A stretch of 64,000 nt of DNA from Streptomyces cirratus (GCF_014650775.1 NZ_BMVP01000017.1:59497-123496), one strand, 5' to 3'. Positions 51,676 to 61,652 are shown, counted from the first letter of the stretch. Translations and numbers: made by a program. The notes: generated by a model from the letters alone, not told the origin.

Positions 51676-51891
51676 ATGCCAGGACCTCGACGGGGACTCC
51701 GTTTCGCGGCGGCGCTCGCCTGGGCCGTGTCGCTCATCGCCCTGCCCCCGCCCCCGGCCTGGGCCCGCCCGGTCGGCTCCGCGGACGGCCCGGCCGACGT
51801 GGCCCTGGCCATCGCCGTCACCACGGCAGCCGCCATCGGCACCGGCCTCTGGCTCCGCTCCCGCTACCGCCGCAACGAAAAGGACGACTGA
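51676..51891 (+). CDS. Small membrane protein (71 aa)
   Basis: Signal-like N-terminus (about 8-27, cleavage possible after AWA) and a second hydrophobic helix (about 42-58), followed by a basic RSRYRRNEKDD tail. Third positions are strongly G/C, supporting coding. No clear ribosome site. No homology recognised. Confidence 0.55.
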   Translation: MPGPRRGLRFAAALAWAVSLIALPPPPAWARPVGSADGPADVALAIAVTTAAAIGTGLWLRSRYRRNEKDD

Positions 51892-51943
51892 CCCACCCCG
51901 GCCCCGCCAGGGCACTCCCAGCCCCGCCGCCGCCAGGGCACTC

Positions 51944-51971
51944 CCAGCCCCGCCGGCGTTTGGGGCGCGGC
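51944..51971. repeat. Single copy of the palindromic GC repeat
   Basis: ccagccccgccggcgtttgg followed by ggcgcgg, with a truncated partner 30 bases upstream (51919-51931). Same family as the arrays at 30.1 kb and 42.9 kb. Confidence 0.75.
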
Positions 51972-51985
51972 AGGGGCCGGGCGGC

Positions 51986-52666
51986 CTACGCCGCGAGGTC
52001 CTTCTCCCCCGCCTCCACCTCGACGGCCACCGTCCGCGCCACGACCCCCCGCCCCCGCCCGCGCACAAGCGGGCCCAGCACGGCCATCGCCACCGGCGCC
52101 GGCACCAGCACCACCGCCGTGCCCAGCGCCAGCCCTCCCAGCACGTCCGTCGGGTAGTGCACGCCCATGTACACCCGGCACAGCCCTTCCAGCAGCGCCA
52201 GCCCGATCCCCACCAGCCCGAGCCGCCGGTTCGCCACGAAGATCCCGACCCCCAGCGCCATCGCCACCGTCGCGTGGTCGCTGACGAAGGAGAACCCGGC
52301 CCCGCCGAACCCATCGGCCGCGCCGCCCACCACCTCCAGCCCCTCGTGCTCGAGGTACGGCCTCGACCGCCCCACGAGCCCCCGCAGCGGCACGTTCACC
52401 AGCAGCGCGATCCCCGCCGCCAGCGGCGCCCACACCAGCGCGGCGAACGACTCGGCCGCTCCCGCCTCGTCCGGCCGCTGCCGCCGCTCCCGTCGCAGCC
52501 CGCGCCAGCACCACAGGAGCAGCAGGACCATCGCCAGGGGGATCCCGTAGTCGCCGACGAGGCTCACCGCGCGGTCGACCCAGTCCGGCGCGCGCCGGGC
52601 CAGGCCGTTGATCTCGTACAGCAGGCTTACATCCACGTTCGGCCCACCGGTCGTGAGTCCAGCCAT
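51986..52666 (-). CDS. PAP2-family membrane phosphatase
   Basis: 226 aa, about five to six membrane segments. PAP2 motifs: LRGLVGRSRP (C1), FSFVSDHA (C2, SDH in place of SGH) and YMGVHYPTDVLGG (C3). Likely dephosphorylates undecaprenyl pyrophosphate or phosphatidic acid at the outer membrane face. The 197-base gap beyond its start shows nothing I can name. Confidence 0.88.
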   Translation of the reverse strand: MAGLTTGGPNVDVSLLYEINGLARRAPDWVDRAVSLVGDYGIPLAMVLLLLWCWRGLRRERRQRPDEAGAAESFAALVWAPLAAGIALLVNVPLRGLVGRSRPYLEHEGLEVVGGAADGFGGAGFSFVSDHATVAMALGVGIFVANRRLGLVGIGLALLEGLCRVYMGVHYPTDVLGGLALGTAVVLVPAPVAMAVLGPLVRGRGRGVVARTVAVEVEAGEKDLAA

Positions 52667-52863
52667 GGTGATGCGGTCCCTTGCCCTTGCCTAGGTCCGT
52701 GCGGACGCACCCGGCGCCCGCCCCGTCAACCCCCGCCGATCAGCTCCTGTGCCCATGGAACGCCCGTCGTGGCGCGTACGTTCCACTCTCCACGGGATGA
52801 TCACTCCAACGTTATCCAAGAGTGACTGATCGTCGCAGCTCAGGGCCCATGCTTAACGGACCG

Positions 52864-53889
52864 TCACGAGGCCGCCCGGGCATCCGCCGCACGCTCCGGA
52901 AGCGCCTCCGCGCCGTCCTTCGTCACGCGGGTGGCGCCGAAGTAGTCCGGCGTGTCGATCTTGTCGAAGCGGATCACCGCACCCGTGTAGGGAGCGTTGA
53001 TCATGTAGCCGCCCCCCACGTAGATCCCGACGTGGCGAATGTCCCGAGAGTTCGTCAGATCATCGGAGAAGAACACCAGATCGCCCGGAAGCAGCTCCGC
53101 CCGCGAGGGGTGCGGCCCGGCGTTGTACTGGTCGTTCGCGACCCGCGGCAGCTCCACGCCCACCGACTCGTACGCCGCCTTGGTCAGCCCCGAACAGTCG
53201 AACCGCCCGTCCTGGTCGGGCGTACCGTTGCCACCCCACAGGTACGGGGTCCCCAGCTGCTTCTGCGCGAAGTAGAGGGCCCCGGACGCCTGTTGCGACG
53301 GCGAGACCCGCCCCAGCGGCCGCTCGAAGCTCTTGGCCAGTGTGGTAATCGCCTTTACGTACCCCTGCGTTTCCGCATACGGGGGCACCCCGCCGTACTT
53401 GATCACCGCGTACGAGCCCGCGTTGTACGCCGCGAGCATGTTGCCCGTCGGGTCGCCGCCCACCCCCGCCACGTCCTTGGCCAGCTCACAGTCGTACGAA
53501 GCAGCCGACGGGATGGCGTCGTTCGGGTCCCAGATGTCGCGGTCGCCGTCACCGTCGCCGTCCACCCCGTGCCCGGCCCACGTCCCCGGGATGAACTGGG
53601 CGATCCCCCGCGCGTCCGCCGGGCTGACGGCATTGGGGTTCCAGCCGCTCTCCGAGTACAGCTGCGCGGCCAGCAACGCCGGGCTGATCGCCGGGCACAA
53701 CGTGCCCCATTTCTGCACCAAGGGCTGGTACTTCGCCGGTACGGCGCCCTTCGCGAGCCCCAGCGCCCTGCCGCCCGCCCCCGCGCCCACCAGGCCCGCG
53801 GCCGCCGAGTACGTCCCGACCACGAGCAGCACGAGGAAGCTCAGGGCCACTCCGATTCCGATCCCGCCGACCATCCAGAATCTGCGCAC
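52864..53889 (-). CDS. Bifunctional lytic transglycosylase / NlpC-P60 hydrolase (VirB1-like)
   Basis: 341 aa. N-terminal membrane anchor (about 6-28). SLT-type lysozyme domain (about 55-190) with catalytic Glu in LYSESGWNPNAVS and RGIAQFIPGTW. C-terminal NlpC/P60 (about 205-320) with Cys in FDCSGLTKAAY and His in IRHVGIYVGGG. This pairing opens the wall for Gram-positive conjugation machines (Orf14/TcpG/VirB1). GTG start with GGAGGG upstream. Divergent from, and 2 kb away from, the channel genes; the 243-base gap upstream of its start shows short repeated ggatg(t/c)cgg motifs only. Confidence 0.88.
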   Translation of the reverse strand: MRRFWMVGGIGIGVALSFLVLLVVGTYSAAAGLVGAGAGGRALGLAKGAVPAKYQPLVQKWGTLCPAISPALLAAQLYSESGWNPNAVSPADARGIAQFIPGTWAGHGVDGDGDGDRDIWDPNDAIPSAASYDCELAKDVAGVGGDPTGNMLAAYNAGSYAVIKYGGVPPYAETQGYVKAITTLAKSFERPLGRVSPSQQASGALYFAQKQLGTPYLWGGNGTPDQDGRFDCSGLTKAAYESVGVELPRVANDQYNAGPHPSRAELLPGDLVFFSDDLTNSRDIRHVGIYVGGGYMINAPYTGAVIRFDKIDTPDYFGATRVTKDGAEALPERAADARAAS

Positions 53890-54132
53890 CCGTCAACCCT
53901 CCCCCACACCGCCCGTTTTCGGCCGGTCATCCGCGTCTCCCGCGCCGACAACCCGACTAACCCACCCGTAAGCCGGAACATCCGACATCCGGCATCCAGT
54001 CTCCCGGCTCGTCGGCGCGCGCAAAAGCCTTCCAGGCCTTCCCGGCCACGTGCTGGCCGAATTCGGACCTGAGCCACGACGGACACCCACCACAGGGGAC
54101 CCACGCCCCACAGCCGCCCTACGCGGGCACCA

Positions 54133-54921
54133 CTACCTGGGCGCGACGAACAGGCTCTGCACGCTGCGTCCGATGGACCCCTTCTCGTCGTGCAGCCGTG
54201 CGTCGGCGAGGCCGATCCCGGCCGCGTCCAGGCTCGTACGGGCCTCCACGCACGCCCACTCGCCCACCGGGTGGCGGTGCAAGTGGACGCTGAGGTCACC
54301 GTTGACGAAGACGTAGCGGCCGAAGTCCAGCACCGCACTGATCCCGTTGCCCGAGTCGGCGGCGACCAGCACCCGGTCCAGCGGCCGGGTCTCCTCCCCC
54401 ACGATCAGCGGCACCCGCATCCGCATCCAGCAGGTCCCCGGCCCCGGCTCGAGGAACGCCCCGGCGGCGAAGCGGGTCTCCATGGCCGTGTGGTAGCCCG
54501 TCTCCCACGGCAGCTCGAAGGGGGTCTCGGCAACCTCGCCGGGCGGAGGCAGCTGCGGCCCCGGCGCCACCGCCGGCAGCGCCTGCGGCGCGACCCGGAT
54601 CCGCAGGGCACGCGCGAGCATCACCGGTGCGGCCCCGGCCGGCGCGAGGGCGGCCTCCACCACCTCGGTACCGCGGCCCGCACGCACCACGCTGGTGGTG
54701 ACCTCCAGCTCGCCGATCGGCACCGGCCGCAGGATCTCGTACGTGATCCGCGCGATCCTCATGTCCGCGCGGGCGCCGTCCCGCTCCTCGACGGCCCGCC
54801 CCAGCAGCGCCGCGGGCGGCCCGGCGTGCTGCGAGCGCTCGTCCCACGGCCCGCGCGTGTAGGCGGTCGCCAGGAAGCGCCCGGTGTCGATCCGCTCGAA
54901 GAACCCCTCAGCAGCACCCAT
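54133..54921 (-). CDS. Acyl-CoA thioesterase-like (double hotdog) protein
   Basis: 262 aa. Tandem hotdog TesB-like architecture (TRGPWDERSQHAGPPAALLGRAVE; VAADSGNGISAVLDFGRYVFVNGDLSVHLHR). The Asp in AADSGNG matches the catalytic region. TAGCGT seven bases before ATG suggests leaderless expression. No obvious link to the flanking secretion genes. Confidence 0.82.
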   Translation of the reverse strand: MGAAEGFFERIDTGRFLATAYTRGPWDERSQHAGPPAALLGRAVEERDGARADMRIARITYEILRPVPIGELEVTTSVVRAGRGTEVVEAALAPAGAAPVMLARALRIRVAPQALPAVAPGPQLPPPGEVAETPFELPWETGYHTAMETRFAAGAFLEPGPGTCWMRMRVPLIVGEETRPLDRVLVAADSGNGISAVLDFGRYVFVNGDLSVHLHRHPVGEWACVEARTSLDAAGIGLADARLHDEKGSIGRSVQSLFVAPR

Positions 54922-54987
54922 GCCCCGCACGCTACCCAGTGGTAACCACTGGTACCACCCCCACGGGCGACAAGGGACAATGGAGCG

Positions 54988-55815
54988 GTGCCGACCACCC
55001 CCGCCCCCGCCCCCACCCCCGCCCTGCACGCCGACTGCGCCAACTGCTTCGCGCTCTGCTGCGTCGCCCTCCCCTTCGCCAAGTCCACCGACTTCGCCGT
55101 GAACAAGACCGCCGGGACCCCCTGCAAGAACCTCCGGCAGGACTTCCGCTGCGGCATCCACACCGGGCTGCGCGACAAGGGCTTCCAGGGCTGCACCGTC
55201 TTCGACTGCTTCGGCGCGGGCCAGCAGGTCTCCCAGGTCACCTTCGGCGGCCGCGACTGGCGCACCCACCCCGGCGCCGCCCGCCAGATGTTCGAGGTCT
55301 TCCCCGTGATGCGGCAGCTGCACGAGCTGCTGTACTACCTCACCGAGGCCCTCGCCCTCCCGGCGGCCGCCCCCCTCCACGAGGACCTGCGCGCGGCGCT
55401 CGCCACCACCACCGACGCCACCCGCGCCGACGCCGACACCCTGGCCCCCTTCGACGTCGGCGCCCTGCGCCAGGACATCAACGCCCTCCTGCTCAAGACG
55501 AGCGAACTCGTCCGGGCCACCGTCCCCGGCCGCAAGAAGAAGAACCACCGCGGCGCCGACCTGATGGGCGCCCGCCTCTCCGGCGCGGACCTGCGCGGCG
55601 CCAACCTGCGGGGCGCCTACCTGATCGCCGCCGACCTCTCCCGCGCCGACCTGCGCACCGCCGACCTGATCGGCGCGGACTTCCGCGACGCCGACCTGCG
55701 CGGCGCCGATCTGCGCGAGGCCCTCTTCCTCACCCAGCCCCAGCTGAACGCCGCCCACGGCTCCCCCGCCACCCGCATCCCCCCGTCCCTGACCCGCCCC
55801 TCCCACTGGACCTGA
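54988..55815 (+). CDS. Cys-cluster protein with C-terminal pentapeptide repeats
   Basis: 275 aa. N-terminal region (about 15-75) has eight Cys in CxxCxxxCC, C, and CG...GC...DC patterns, resembling YkgJ-type metal (zinc or Fe-S) binding domains. A helical middle (95-175) leads to about 12 pentapeptide repeats (A-D/N-L-x-x; residues about 187-245), which form a DNA-mimicking or protein-binding beta helix. GTG start. Function unknown. Confidence 0.8.
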   Translation: MPTTPAPAPTPALHADCANCFALCCVALPFAKSTDFAVNKTAGTPCKNLRQDFRCGIHTGLRDKGFQGCTVFDCFGAGQQVSQVTFGGRDWRTHPGAARQMFEVFPVMRQLHELLYYLTEALALPAAAPLHEDLRAALATTTDATRADADTLAPFDVGALRQDINALLLKTSELVRATVPGRKKKNHRGADLMGARLSGADLRGANLRGAYLIAADLSRADLRTADLIGADFRDADLRGADLREALFLTQPQLNAAHGSPATRIPPSLTRPSHWT

Positions 55816-56083
55816 GGCGCGCCCCCGCCCAGGCCCGCGGCGACCGGCCGCCCGCGCCGCGACGGCAGTCATTGCCCGGCGTCACCCACCGTGATACACA
55901 GAGTGACCATACGTTCTTCCGCATGCACCGCCTCCGCCCAGGTCAGGGCGACGGGACGGGTACCGGCCGGGAGATCGGGTAAAGAGAGCCGCCAAGTCGA
56001 CGACTGGCGCGGTTTCATCAGCGAAGATAGTGCGTAACCCCTGCCGTCGGGCACGGGCTACCGGAACTACCCATACTGGGGCG

Positions 56084-56401
56084 GTGAGTTACATGATCCT
56101 GGCAGCCGAAAAGGGCGACATCACCACCATCATCGGCGGAATCGCCCCGAACTGGGGGCCGTTCGGCAGTCTCGGCAACGAAGCGAAGGTCATGGTCGAG
56201 GTGGTCATGGCCGTCGCGATCCTCCTCTGCCTCGGCATCGCCATCTGGGGCGCCGCCAAACAGCGCATCGGCGCGACCGCCCTGCGCGACACGTTCAGCG
56301 CAGAACAGGGCAAGGGCCTGATCGTGGCCGGGCTCACGGGCGTCTTCATCATCGGATCCCTGGGCACCCTCTTCACGATCGTCTACGGAATGGCCGTCTA
56401 G
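56084..56401 (+). CDS. Small two-helix membrane protein (VirB2/TrbC-like position)
   Basis: 105 aa from GTG 56084; ATG 56093 is an alternative. Two hydrophobic helices (about 35-57 and 77-104) separated by a short basic loop (AAKQRIGATALRDTF). This is the topology of T4SS pilin-type subunits and of small channel proteins at the start of conjugation operons. First gene of the cluster. The 268-base upstream gap has no gene I can support. Confidence 0.75.
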   Translation: MSYMILAAEKGDITTIIGGIAPNWGPFGSLGNEAKVMVEVVMAVAILLCLGIAIWGAAKQRIGATALRDTFSAEQGKGLIVAGLTGVFIIGSLGTLFTIVYGMAV

Positions 56402-56503
56402 CCGTGCCGCCCGCCGGCCGTCGTACCTGATGGCGAATCAACACACCGCGGCCACGCGGCAACGAGCGCTACCGTCGTACGACGCGGAGGGGGCGGACAC
56501 GCA

Positions 56504-57334
56504 ATGAGCAACGACGACCAGTACGGTGGCGGCGGCTACGGCGAGGTCGGCGGCACGGGCCAGACCCGAACCCGCCTCCCCGACGTCCCCTCCGACCCCT
56601 ACGGCACCCCCCGCCGCGCCCCCCGCGCCTCCCGCGGCCTCATCACGGTGGTCGGCGTGGTGGTCCTCCTCATCGCCGCCATCGCGTTCGCGAACCAGTC
56701 GGGCGACACCACCCCACCCACCGCTTCGGACAAACCCCCGACCACCGCCCCCACCTCCCCCACCGGCACCCGCCCCGTGGACACCAAGACCAACGGCATC
56801 CCCCGCGGCTTCGCCCACACCGACCAAGGCGCCCAGTCCGCCGCCGCCAACTACGCGGTCGCCCTCGGCTCGGACGGCATGCTCAAGCGGGACCTCCGCC
56901 ACGCGATCATGGACGCCCTCTACACCCCGGAGGCGGCGGCCGCGCGCAAGGGCGCCCAGGACTCCGCGTACTCGGCCGCCTTCCTCACCAGCCTCGGCCT
57001 CGACGCCGACGGCAACCCCCCACAGGGCAGCACCTTCGTCACCCGCGCCGTCCCCGTCGGCACCCGCGTCGAGGGCTACAGCCCCACGAGCGCGAAGATC
57101 GCCGTCTGGTACACGGGCCTGCTCGGCACCTCAGGCCCCAAGTCCACCGACCCCGTGCGCACCACCTGGAAGACCTGGACGTTCGAGCTGTCCTGGGCCG
57201 GCGAGGACTGGAAGATCGTCGCCGACACCCAGCAGGACGGCCCCGCCCCCGTCCCCGGTGACGTCCCCGCCTCCACGTCCGACGACATCAGCAAGGCCGT
57301 CAAGGAGTTCGGAGGGTTCACCTATGCCCGGTAG
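56504..57334 (+). CDS. TcpC/VirB8-like conjugation protein
   Basis: 276 aa. Cytoplasmic Gly/Pro-rich N-terminus, one membrane helix (about 44-64), Thr/Pro linker, then an NTF2-like domain (about 110-275: AVALGSDGMLKRDLRHAIMDALYTPEAAAARK; TWTFELSWAGEDWKIVADT). This is the TcpC/VirB8 layout: a bitopic scaffold of the channel. Its end overlaps the next gene by 11 bases. Confidence 0.78.
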   Translation: MSNDDQYGGGGYGEVGGTGQTRTRLPDVPSDPYGTPRRAPRASRGLITVVGVVVLLIAAIAFANQSGDTTPPTASDKPPTTAPTSPTGTRPVDTKTNGIPRGFAHTDQGAQSAAANYAVALGSDGMLKRDLRHAIMDALYTPEAAAARKGAQDSAYSAAFLTSLGLDADGNPPQGSTFVTRAVPVGTRVEGYSPTSAKIAVWYTGLLGTSGPKSTDPVRTTWKTWTFELSWAGEDWKIVADTQQDGPAPVPGDVPASTSDDISKAVKEFGGFTYAR

Positions 57335-58658
57335 CCGCCGCCCCTTCCGCATCGCCGGAACACTGGCCGCCGTCCAGACCGCACTGGTCCTGCTGTCCGC
57401 CCGGGCCTTCGCCGCACCCACCCCGCCGCCCACGGCCACCCCCACGCCCAGCACCTCGGCCACCCAGAGCGGCAAGTGCGAAGGCGTCATCGGCCCGCTC
57501 AAGGAATCCTGCGAGCGCAGCGTCGGCGGCGGCGCCACCGGCAGCCCCAACACCGGCCTCACCACCAACACCCCCGACGCCATCAACCCCCTCGCCTCCC
57601 TCGCCAAGGGCTGCGCCGACGCCGCCTCCTGGATCGTCGGCAAGCTCGGCTCCGCCATCAAGGGCACGGCCACCGTCGACTTCACCAACCCCGCCTTCCT
57701 CCAGCAGTACGCGGTCGTCTTCGCAGCCAGCACCGTCCTCACCCTCGTCCTGTGGCTCCTCGCCGTCGCCAAGCGCGCCATCCGCGGCGTCCCCCTCGCC
57801 ACCGCCATGTCCGAGGCCATCGGCTTCCTCTGGCTCACCGTCCTCGCCTCCGCCTTCACCCCCCTCATCCTCTACACCGTCGTCTCCGCCACCGACGCCG
57901 TCACCCAAGTCATCGCCACCGCCACCGGCGGCCAGGGCGACGTCTTCTTCGGCTCCTTCTCCGAAGCCCTCAAAAAGGGCGACGACATCGGCGGAGGCCC
58001 GATCATGCTGATCGTCGTCGCCCTCGTCACCGTGCTCGCCGCCGGCGTCCTGTGGCTGGAGCTCGTCATCCGCGCCGCGCTCCTCTACGTCGGCGCCCTC
58101 CTCGGCACCGTCGTCTACGCAGGCCTCGTCGACCGCAACATGTGGGGCCACGTCCGCCGCTGGGCCGGCATCATGATCGCCGTCATCCTCGTGAAACCGG
58201 TCATCGTCATCGTCCTCGGCCTCGCCGGAGCCCTCGCCGGCGACAAGGGCCCCGACGCCTTCTCCGCCGTCGTCTCCGGCCTCGCGATCATCCTCCTCGC
58301 GATCTTCGCCTCCGCCATGATCTACCGCTTCGTCCCCGGCTTCGGCGACGAGATCGCCTCCGCCCGCTCCAACCGCAGCAAGGCCACCGACGGCGCCCAG
58401 GCCGCCGCCGTCATCAGCTCCCCGGCCTCCCTCGTCTCCCAGGGCATCAAGACACACAGCAGCCGCGGCGCCCACCGCGCCGGCGGCGGCGAAGGCGGCG
58501 GCGCCCCCCGCCCCGCCAACCCCATCTCCGGAGGAGTGGCCGCCCACAGCAGCCGCCCCACCTCCGGCGGCGGATCCGCCGGCGGAACTGTCCCCTCCGC
58601 CGCACCCGCGCCCCGCACTGGATCGAGTACGAGGAACACAGGAGGTGACGGGCGTTGA
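57324..58658 (+). CDS. VirB6/TrbL-like polytopic membrane protein
   Basis: 444 aa. Signal-like first helix, Pro/Thr-rich exported stretch with Cys, then five to six membrane helices (about 128-345) and a long Ser/Gly-rich cytoplasmic tail. The pattern is that of VirB6/TrbL/TcpH channel proteins. GGAGGG precedes the ATG inside the upstream gene end. Shares TTGA with the next start. Confidence 0.78.
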   Translation: MPGSRRPFRIAGTLAAVQTALVLLSARAFAAPTPPPTATPTPSTSATQSGKCEGVIGPLKESCERSVGGGATGSPNTGLTTNTPDAINPLASLAKGCADAASWIVGKLGSAIKGTATVDFTNPAFLQQYAVVFAASTVLTLVLWLLAVAKRAIRGVPLATAMSEAIGFLWLTVLASAFTPLILYTVVSATDAVTQVIATATGGQGDVFFGSFSEALKKGDDIGGGPIMLIVVALVTVLAAGVLWLELVIRAALLYVGALLGTVVYAGLVDRNMWGHVRRWAGIMIAVILVKPVIVIVLGLAGALAGDKGPDAFSAVVSGLAIILLAIFASAMIYRFVPGFGDEIASARSNRSKATDGAQAAAVISSPASLVSQGIKTHSSRGAHRAGGGEGGGAPRPANPISGGVAAHSSRPTSGGGSAGGTVPSAAPAPRTGSSTRNTGGDGR

Positions 58659-60217
58659 CGACCCAGTCCCACCAGCTCCACCCGGTCGCGCCCCGCCGCA
58701 CGTATCTCATCGGCCGCGCCCGGCCGAACGCGATCGTCGGCAAGAACCGCGAAACCGGCGAGATCGCCCTGATCATCGTCGGCGCGTTCTTCGGCATGAT
58801 GAGCGGACTGCTCGTCCCCGACCTCGCCCTGCGCATCGTGAGCCTCGCCGGCTTCCCCCTGCTCGCGCTCGCCGCCGTGTACGTCCCCTACAAGGGCCGC
58901 ACCTTCTACAAGTGGTTCGAGATCAACCGCAGCTACAAGCGCACCCTGCGCCGCGGCGCCACCTACCGCTCCGGCGCCGTCGAAGCCGGCGTCCGCGCCT
59001 CCGACGGCCGCGAAGTCGAAGTCGGCCCGCCCCCCGGCATCGGCCGCATCAACTGGCTCGCCGCACCCTTCGGCCCCGACGAGATCGCCGTCCTCCTCCA
59101 CGCCGACCGCCGCACCGTCACCGCCGCCATCGAAATCGAAGGACCCGGCGTCGGTCTGCGCGACAGCGAGGACCAAGAAGCCCTCGTCGACCGCTTCGGC
59201 ACCCTCCTCAAACACGTCGCCAACGGCGACGGCTTCGTCACCCGCCTCCAGATGCTCGCCCGCACCCTCCCCGCCGACCCCGACGCCCACGCCAAGGACG
59301 TCGCCCAGCGCGGCGACACCAACGCCCCCGTCTGGCTGCGCGACTCCTACGACCAGCTCCAGTCGATGGTCTCCACCTCCAGCGAGCAGCACCGCGCCTA
59401 CCTCGTCGCCTGCATGCACTACACGCGCGAGCTCGCCGCCGAAGCCCACACCATCGCCCGCGCCTCCACCCCCCACAAGGGCCGCAAACTCGACCGCGAC
59501 GCCGGACTCGCCATCGTCATGGCCCGCGAACTCACCGACATCTGCGCCCGCCTCGCCGAAGCCGACATCCGCGTCCGCCAGCCCCTCGGCCAGGGCCGCC
59601 TCTCCTCCCTCGTGCACTCCATGTACGACCCGGACCACCCCATCGACCACATCCAGGCCATGACCAAGCGCAACGCCTGGCCCGCCGAACTCGACGCCGT
59701 CGAACCCACCTACCTCCAGGCCAAGACCCGCGAATCCTCCACCCGCGCCCCGTGGTGCCACGCCACCGCCTGGGTGAAGGAATGGCCCATGACCCCCGTC
59801 GGCGTCAACTTCCTCGCCCCTCTCCTCGTCCACACGCCCGACGTCATCCGCACCGTCGCCGTCACCATGGACCTGGAGCCCACCGAAGTGGCCATCGAGC
59901 GCATGCTCACCGAGAAGACCAACGACGAAGCCGACGCCAGCCGCGCCGCCAAGATGAACCGCACCGTCGACCCCCGCGACATCGCCGCCCACGGCCGGCT
60001 CGACCAGAGGGGTGAAGATCTGGCCAGCGGTGCGGCAGGAGTCAACCTCGTCGGGTACATCACGGTGTCCTCGCGTTCACCCGAGGCCCTCGCCCGCGAC
60101 AAGCGCACCATCCGCGCCTCCGCCGGCAAGTCCTACCTGAAACTCGAATGGTGCGACCGCGAGCACCACCGCGCATTCGTCAACACCTTGCCGTTCGCCA
60201 CCGGCATCCGACGCTAG
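58655..60217 (+). CDS. SCO6880-family protein (PrgI/VirB3-plus-VirB4-N-like)
   Basis: 520 aa. Two membrane helices near the N-terminus (about 38-57 and 61-77) after a YLIGRARPNAIVGKNRETGE segment, as in PrgI/VirB3 proteins, then a large soluble region without Walker motifs. It resembles the N-terminal half of VirB4. With the next ATPase it probably makes a split VirB3-VirB4. TTG start with GGAGG eight bases upstream. Confidence 0.75.
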   Translation: MTTQSHQLHPVAPRRTYLIGRARPNAIVGKNRETGEIALIIVGAFFGMMSGLLVPDLALRIVSLAGFPLLALAAVYVPYKGRTFYKWFEINRSYKRTLRRGATYRSGAVEAGVRASDGREVEVGPPPGIGRINWLAAPFGPDEIAVLLHADRRTVTAAIEIEGPGVGLRDSEDQEALVDRFGTLLKHVANGDGFVTRLQMLARTLPADPDAHAKDVAQRGDTNAPVWLRDSYDQLQSMVSTSSEQHRAYLVACMHYTRELAAEAHTIARASTPHKGRKLDRDAGLAIVMARELTDICARLAEADIRVRQPLGQGRLSSLVHSMYDPDHPIDHIQAMTKRNAWPAELDAVEPTYLQAKTRESSTRAPWCHATAWVKEWPMTPVGVNFLAPLLVHTPDVIRTVAVTMDLEPTEVAIERMLTEKTNDEADASRAAKMNRTVDPRDIAAHGRLDQRGEDLASGAAGVNLVGYITVSSRSPEALARDKRTIRASAGKSYLKLEWCDREHHRAFVNTLPFATGIRR

Positions 60218-60236
60218 CCGGAAGGAAGTGCCGCCC

Positions 60237-61652
60237 ATGCGAGATCCCATGTCCGCTCTGACGGACGCCTTCACCAGCTTCCTCTTCGGCAAGGTCGAAA
60301 CCACCCGCCTGCCCGTACGCACCTCCACCGGACAGGCCCAAGCCGTCTACCTGCCCACCGCCGCCCCCGGCCTCGGCGACTCCGGCGTCATCATCGGCCG
60401 CGAGGTCTACAGCGGCAAGGGCTACATCTACGACCCCTTCCAGCTCTACGGGCAACAGCTCCCCGCCCCCCACTGGCTGGTCCTCGGCGAATCCGGCAAC
60501 GGAAAGTCCGCCCTGGAGAAGACCTACGTCCTTCGCCAGCTCCGCTTCCGCGACCGACAGGTCGTCGTCCTCGACGCCCAGGGCGAGGACGGCGTCGGCG
60601 AATGGAACCTCATCGCCCAGCAGCTGGGAATAACCCCCATCCGCCTGGACCCCATCGCCGCCAACGACGACGGGATCCGCCTCAACCCCCTCGACCCGGC
60701 CATCACCACCACCGGGCAGCTCGCGCTGCTCCGCACCATCATCGAAGTCGCCATGGGACACGGACTGGACGAACGCTCCGGCTTCGCCCTCAAGGTCGCG
60801 CACGCCTACGTCGTCGAAACGATCCTCGACCGCCAGCCCGTCCTCACCGACATCGTGGAACAGCTGCGCCACCCCAAGCCCGAATCCGCCGAGGCGATGA
60901 ACGTCGACATAGACGATGTCCGGGCCTGGGGCCTCGACGTCGCCCTCGTCCTCGACCGCCTGGTCGACGGCGACCTGCGCGGCATGTTCGACGGCCCCAC
61001 CACCGTCGGCATCGACCTCGACGCCCCGCTCATCGTCTTCGACCTGTCCCACATCGACCGCAACTCCATCGCGATGCCGATCCTCATGGCGATCGTCGGC
61101 GTCTGGCTGGAACACACCTGGATCCGCCCCGACCGGAAGAAGCGCATCTTCCTCGTCGAAGAGGCCTGGCACATCATCAACAGCCCCTTCGTCGCACAGT
61201 TGTTCCAGCGCCTCCTCAAGTTCGGCCGACGCCTCGGCCTGTCCTTCGTCGCCGTCGTCCACCACCTCTCCGACGTCGTGGACGGAGCGGCGGCCCGCGA
61301 AGCCGCGGCCATCCTCAAAATGGCCTCCACCCGCACCATCTACGCCCAGAAAGCCGACGAGGCCCGCGCCACCGGCCGCGTCCTCGGCCTGCCCCGCTGG
61401 GCCGTGGAAATCATCCCGACCCTCACCCCCGGCATCGCCGTCTGGGACGTCAACGGCAACGTCCAGGTCGTCAAACACCTGATCACCGAAGCCGAACGCC
61501 CCCTCGTCTACACCGACCGCGCCATGACGGAATCCTCCGCCCCCCAACTACCCGACGACCTGCTGGCCGCCGAACTCGAAGCGGAACAGCGCGCCCTCCT
61601 CATGGAACGGCACCGCAACGGCGGCCCCGGCTCGGCCACCACGGTGGCGTAA
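60237..61652 (+). CDS. VirB4-type conjugation ATPase
   Basis: 471 aa. HerA/FtsK-like motor with Walker A GESGNGKS (84-91), Walker B RIFLVEEAWH (Glu308/309) and a downstream sensor QKADEARATGR. It lacks the VirB4 N-terminal domain, which the preceding gene supplies. GGAAGGAA precedes ATG 60237. Energises assembly or transport in T4SS. Confidence 0.88.
   Translation: MRDPMSALTDAFTSFLFGKVETTRLPVRTSTGQAQAVYLPTAAPGLGDSGVIIGREVYSGKGYIYDPFQLYGQQLPAPHWLVLGESGNGKSALEKTYVLRQLRFRDRQVVVLDAQGEDGVGEWNLIAQQLGITPIRLDPIAANDDGIRLNPLDPAITTTGQLALLRTIIEVAMGHGLDERSGFALKVAHAYVVETILDRQPVLTDIVEQLRHPKPESAEAMNVDIDDVRAWGLDVALVLDRLVDGDLRGMFDGPTTVGIDLDAPLIVFDLSHIDRNSIAMPILMAIVGVWLEHTWIRPDRKKRIFLVEEAWHIINSPFVAQLFQRLLKFGRRLGLSFVAVVHHLSDVVDGAAAREAAAILKMASTRTIYAQKADEARATGRVLGLPRWAVEIIPTLTPGIAVWDVNGNVQVVKHLITEAERPLVYTDRAMTESSAPQLPDDLLAAELEAEQRALLMERHRNGGPGSATTVA

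Noticed and set aside
55869..56054. 61-codon minus-strand ORF before the T4SS-like operon
   Set aside because: No ribosome site, no domain and antisense to the likely operon promoter.
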